From contig PDUO01000013.1 in the NCBI GenBank assembly GCA_003008705.1, positions 888,702-952,701 on the forward strand: DNA of 64,000 nt, written 5' to 3'. Origin of the DNA: Pezicula radicicola (taxonomy: Eukaryota; Ascomycota; Leotiomycetes; Helotiales; Dermateaceae). Of the stretch, positions 62,768-64,000 are shown in pieces (the stretch's first letter is position 1; each line of letters starts with the position of its first letter). The notes beneath the pieces are model-generated. The model did not search any database and had not been told where the DNA came from. It saw only the letters and a list, made by a program, of their open reading frames with translations. The position numbers were made by a program, and so were the translations under genes.

Positions 62768-64000
62768 TTACATAGGCTTCATCATGTATAACGGCACATG
62801 CGAATTGCCAGTCAACGCATCAGTGCCCTGTCCCGGCCACCAGAAGCTATCGAAATCAATAGAATCATCAATTGTGGATTGCGCCAAGGCGTTCGTTTGC
62901 CATGCCGCCTGACCGAATGTAGCATTTTCATCGGAAGGATCGTTATTCATGGGGGTCTGCTGTGGCGGAGGTTGAGGCATTTGCACATCTCCTTCGACCA
63001 TTGGTAGATTCTGCCAATTTTGTTGGGCAGTCTGATCGCTTGTAGTTTCCGGCCTTGTGGGGAGTCCACCTTGCCATTGAGGACCAGACGGGGCACCTCC
63101 GTCGCTGCCGAAAAGAACATTGAATATATTTTGACCTTCTTGCTCCCCAAGATCTGGTTCTTTGGGGTTCTTGGCGCTTTGAATCGCATCGTTGAAGGAT
63201 TCGACGATGACTAGGTATCGTCGAGCCTGCATGTCTACTTCCGCCATGAAGCGCATGATCTGAATTGCTTTTTGGATGTTTGAGTTTTCGTCCGGCTGGT
63301 AATGTACTGGACAGAAAGCATTTGCTAGGATAACGAGCATTGCGCTGAACAGCCAATATCTATGAAAGGTATTAGTATTCCGCGTATTAGGAACTTGGTC
63401 TAACAAATGAGTGAGACTTACATTACAAATGGATCTCGACGTGGAAGAATATGGACTGAATATGCTGTGTGGATTAAGCTTATAGAGTGTACAGCTGATC
63501 TAACACAAGCTCCATGGAAGCAGTTTGCCTGAGTAAAATGAGACATATCTTTGTTCTGGTTGCTCCGCAATCGAACATCGTATGGAAGGCCGACCGAGCG
63601 TTTGAGAGATAGGTTTATCTGATACAGCAAGAAAGGGCGTGTGAGAAGGATGATGCCATGGAAGTAGATAAGATTCAGATGAAGCCTTGCGAGACTCATC
63701 TCTCCTTCGGGTTGGGCTTGTTGCCAGTGCAGCGTAGGAGGAAGCTCCTTCATCCAGTCGTTAAAATGCATTGAAATCTCCAAGGCGACCGAACGAGATG
63801 CCTTTCGGTTTTGATATACTCGACTAAGAACTTCGCCGGTTATCTTAGATGCCGTAAACGAGGCGACGAATGCACTCATATGCTGCAGCTTCTCCTGCGA
63901 AGACGAGACCTGAGATCCATCTTGCAGTGGCAAGAGCTCTGATAAGCCGATTGCATTTGGACGTCCTAAGCTTGCTGAAAGGAAGCAATCCATCACGTAA
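62768..64000 (-). CDS. Fungal-type transcription factor, C-terminal part (partial at window edge)
   Basis: Two exons are visible (minus): 64000-63422, open to the window edge, and 63359-62768. The intron (62 nt) has GTAAGT, a CTAATAC branch and CATAG, and joins DPFV to IYWLFSAMLVILANAF in frame. MDCFLSASLGRPNAI is the hallmark of the fungal middle homology region (PF04082), followed by helices with WMKELPPTLHW and LIYFHGIILLTRPFL. The C-terminus is Gln/Pro/Asn-rich with DSFWWPGQG, a likely activation region. The DNA-binding domain, expected to be Zn2Cys6 or C2H2, lies beyond the window. Target genes are unknown. A separate family from the PF11951-type regulators elsewhere in this window. Confidence 0.85.

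Overview
The window is nuclear DNA of a filamentous ascomycete. The evidence is many genes with 45-90 nt GT-AG introns, four Zn2Cys6 transcription factors complete in the window plus one more fungal-type regulator cut by the edge, a non-reducing polyketide synthase, and AT-rich gene-poor tracts whose decayed copies carry C-to-T type nonsense changes of the kind RIP leaves. The gene content fits a Leotiomycete/Helotiales relative; that placement is inference. All exon joins were built by hand from splice signals, reading frame and family similarity, with no transcript data.

Layout. 0-4 kb: the 3' end of an MFS sugar transporter, then a Zn2Cys6 regulator. 4-10.1 kb: AT-rich, with a coiled-coil gene of unknown function, one half of a dispersed repeat and a nonsense-riddled paralogue. 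10.2-16.6 kb: a compact aromatic-catabolism-like group of phenol-2-monooxygenase-type flavoprotein, 3-oxoadipate enol-lactonase-like hydrolase and MFS transporter. 19.3-21.2 kb: a multi-span membrane protein. 24.2-43.9 kb: a DHN-melanin-type locus with SAT-KS-AT-PT-ACP-ACP-TE polyketide synthase, Zn2Cys6 regulator, tetrahydroxynaphthalene-reductase-like SDR and scytalone dehydratase-like protein. Two more Zn2Cys6 regulators follow (44.9-50.7 kb). 51.3-51.5 kb: a tRNA-Met(CAT) gene with two insertions. 51.5-62.7 kb: AT-rich, gene-poor, with a small lineage-type gene family in tandem. 62.8-64 kb: the 3' part of another fungal-type regulator.

How the genes work together. The synthase should make a naphthol (1,3,6,8-tetrahydroxynaphthalene, or a precursor of it). 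The SDR would reduce it to scytalone, and the dehydratase family member would dehydrate scytalone. The nearby regulators are candidates for control. The synthase, reductase and regulator calls are firm at family level. The dehydratase lacks one known active-site serine, so its role is less certain.

The two most unusual signals are these. First, the tRNA-Met gene carries a 57-nt insert in the D-loop with the ends and branch site of a spliceosomal intron, besides the ordinary 33-nt intron after position 37. Second, a small protein family recurs at seven places on both sides of the melanin locus. Three of its copies share one intron position and a matching tryptophan-containing second exon, and others are broken by stops or a frameshift.
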